Source: Bordetella pseudohinzii (GTDB lineage Bacteria > Pseudomonadota > Gammaproteobacteria > Burkholderiales > Burkholderiaceae_B). Taken from it: DNA of 64,000 nt. Shown here piece by piece: positions 63,677 through 64,000 of this stretch. A program made the translations under genes and the position numbers. How positions within the stretch are numbered: the first letter of the stretch is position 1; each line of letters starts with the position of its first letter. Location of the stretch: contig NZ_JHEP02000009.1 in NCBI RefSeq assembly GCF_000657795.2, forward strand, positions 62,001-126,000, in the 5' to 3' direction. The notes beneath the pieces are model-generated. The model did not search any database. It was not told the DNA's origin and saw nothing but the letters and a program-made list of their open reading frames with translations.

Positions 63677-64000
63677 GTGCATGTTATCGATCTGCCCAAT
63701 GGCGGCAGCCTCAGCGAACTGATCCTGGGCGGCCACGAATACCTGCCCGATGGCCGTTCGCGCGCCTTCAACGAAGACATGGCCCGCGCCGTGACGCCGG
63801 GCGTGGTGTTTCCCGGCTTTGGCGGCCCCGGCCGCCTGGCGGTGCTGCGCCGCGCGCTCGACGCCGGGGTGCGCGCCTTTGACGTGACCATAGACTCCGA
63901 AAAAGAGGCCCTGGGCCGCAACCTGCGCCAACTGGGCGCGCGGGACGCAACCGTGCAGACGCGCCCGGAGGGCATGCTCTATGGCTACGATCCCGCCAAC
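63677..64000 (+). CDS. Aldo/keto reductase-like protein (partial, runs off window)
   Basis: The first 108 codons of a gene starting at a GTG preceded by AAGGGG, four bases after the permease stop. The segment LAVLRRALDAGVRAFDVTID followed by SEKEALGRNLRQLGARDATV (about residues 55-95) resembles the N-terminal strands of aldo/keto reductases (GxxxFDTAxxYxxSExxLG). The Tyr/Asp of the usual catalytic DTAxxYG reads DVTIDSE here, so activity is open. As part of a sugar transporter operon it may reduce the imported sugar. Confidence 0.55.
   Translation, partial: MHVIDLPNGGSLSELILGGHEYLPDGRSRAFNEDMARAVTPGVVFPGFGGPGRLAVLRRALDAGVRAFDVTIDSEKEALGRNLRQLGARDATVQTRPEGMLYGYDPAN

Overview
The window is GC-rich, gene-dense DNA with the look of a Bordetella/Achromobacter-type betaproteobacterium (Alcaligenaceae). 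Three things point there. It holds four separate Bug/TctC-type periplasmic receptors plus a tctBA permease pair. It has an AraC regulator / TonB receptor / esterase set laid out like the Bordetella ferric-enterobactin locus (bfeR-bfeA-bfeB). It also has a pertactin-like autotransporter. No rRNA, tRNA, CRISPR array, insertion sequence or prophage was recognised. The genus is an inference; I had no database to check it.

Layout. 1-1557: tctB and the start of tctA (cut by the window edge). 1824-4052: monomeric isocitrate dehydrogenase with its terminator. 4352-5856: an unfamiliar two-gene unit, a hexapeptide-repeat beta-helix protein translationally coupled to a GNAT-like protein. 6204-8595: a Tat-exported LD-carboxypeptidase lipoprotein, a free-standing integrase Arm DNA-binding domain and a GAF-GGDEF cyclase. 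8609-12750: the enterobactin uptake locus. 12989-13576: an FMN reductase.

13663-31758 is a large catabolic region. A TetR regulator precedes an eight-gene + strand operon (CoA transferase, acyl-CoA ligase, acyl-CoA dehydrogenase, thiolase, FadB-like fusion, thioesterase, FAD monooxygenase, Bug receptor). A LysR gene on the - strand separates it from a second + operon (maleylacetate-reductase-like enzyme, TfdA/TauD dioxygenase, Bug receptor, FMN hydroxyacid dehydrogenase, SnoaL-like protein, FAH-family hydrolase, quinone oxidoreductase). Together they look like uptake, oxygenation, CoA activation and beta-oxidation of an aromatic or aryl-alkanoate compound. No classical ring-cleavage dioxygenase is present, so the substrate cannot be read from the window.

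31808-38809: a small unknown protein, a flavocytochrome ferric-reductase-like protein, a large autotransporter (with a G8 tract inside its barrel) and a catalase. 38907-44495: a Bug/M20-peptidase operon with a divergent LysR, then an AraC regulator divergent from a threonine-dehydratase-like enzyme. 44541-46858: chrBA, with a direct-repeat operator candidate upstream. 47044-52749: LysR, Bug receptor and hydantoinase subunits HyuB/HyuA.

52934-60484 is a tight - strand operon for a nitrogenous solute: polar amino-acid ABC transporter, carbamoylase-type M20 amidohydrolase, DUF1989 protein, XRE-cupin regulator and arginase-family ureohydrolase. It ends in a clear terminator and is preceded by two overlapping palindromes. 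A GntR/FCD regulator separates it from a + strand carbohydrate ABC transporter operon (60659-64000) that runs off the window into an aldo/keto-reductase-like gene.
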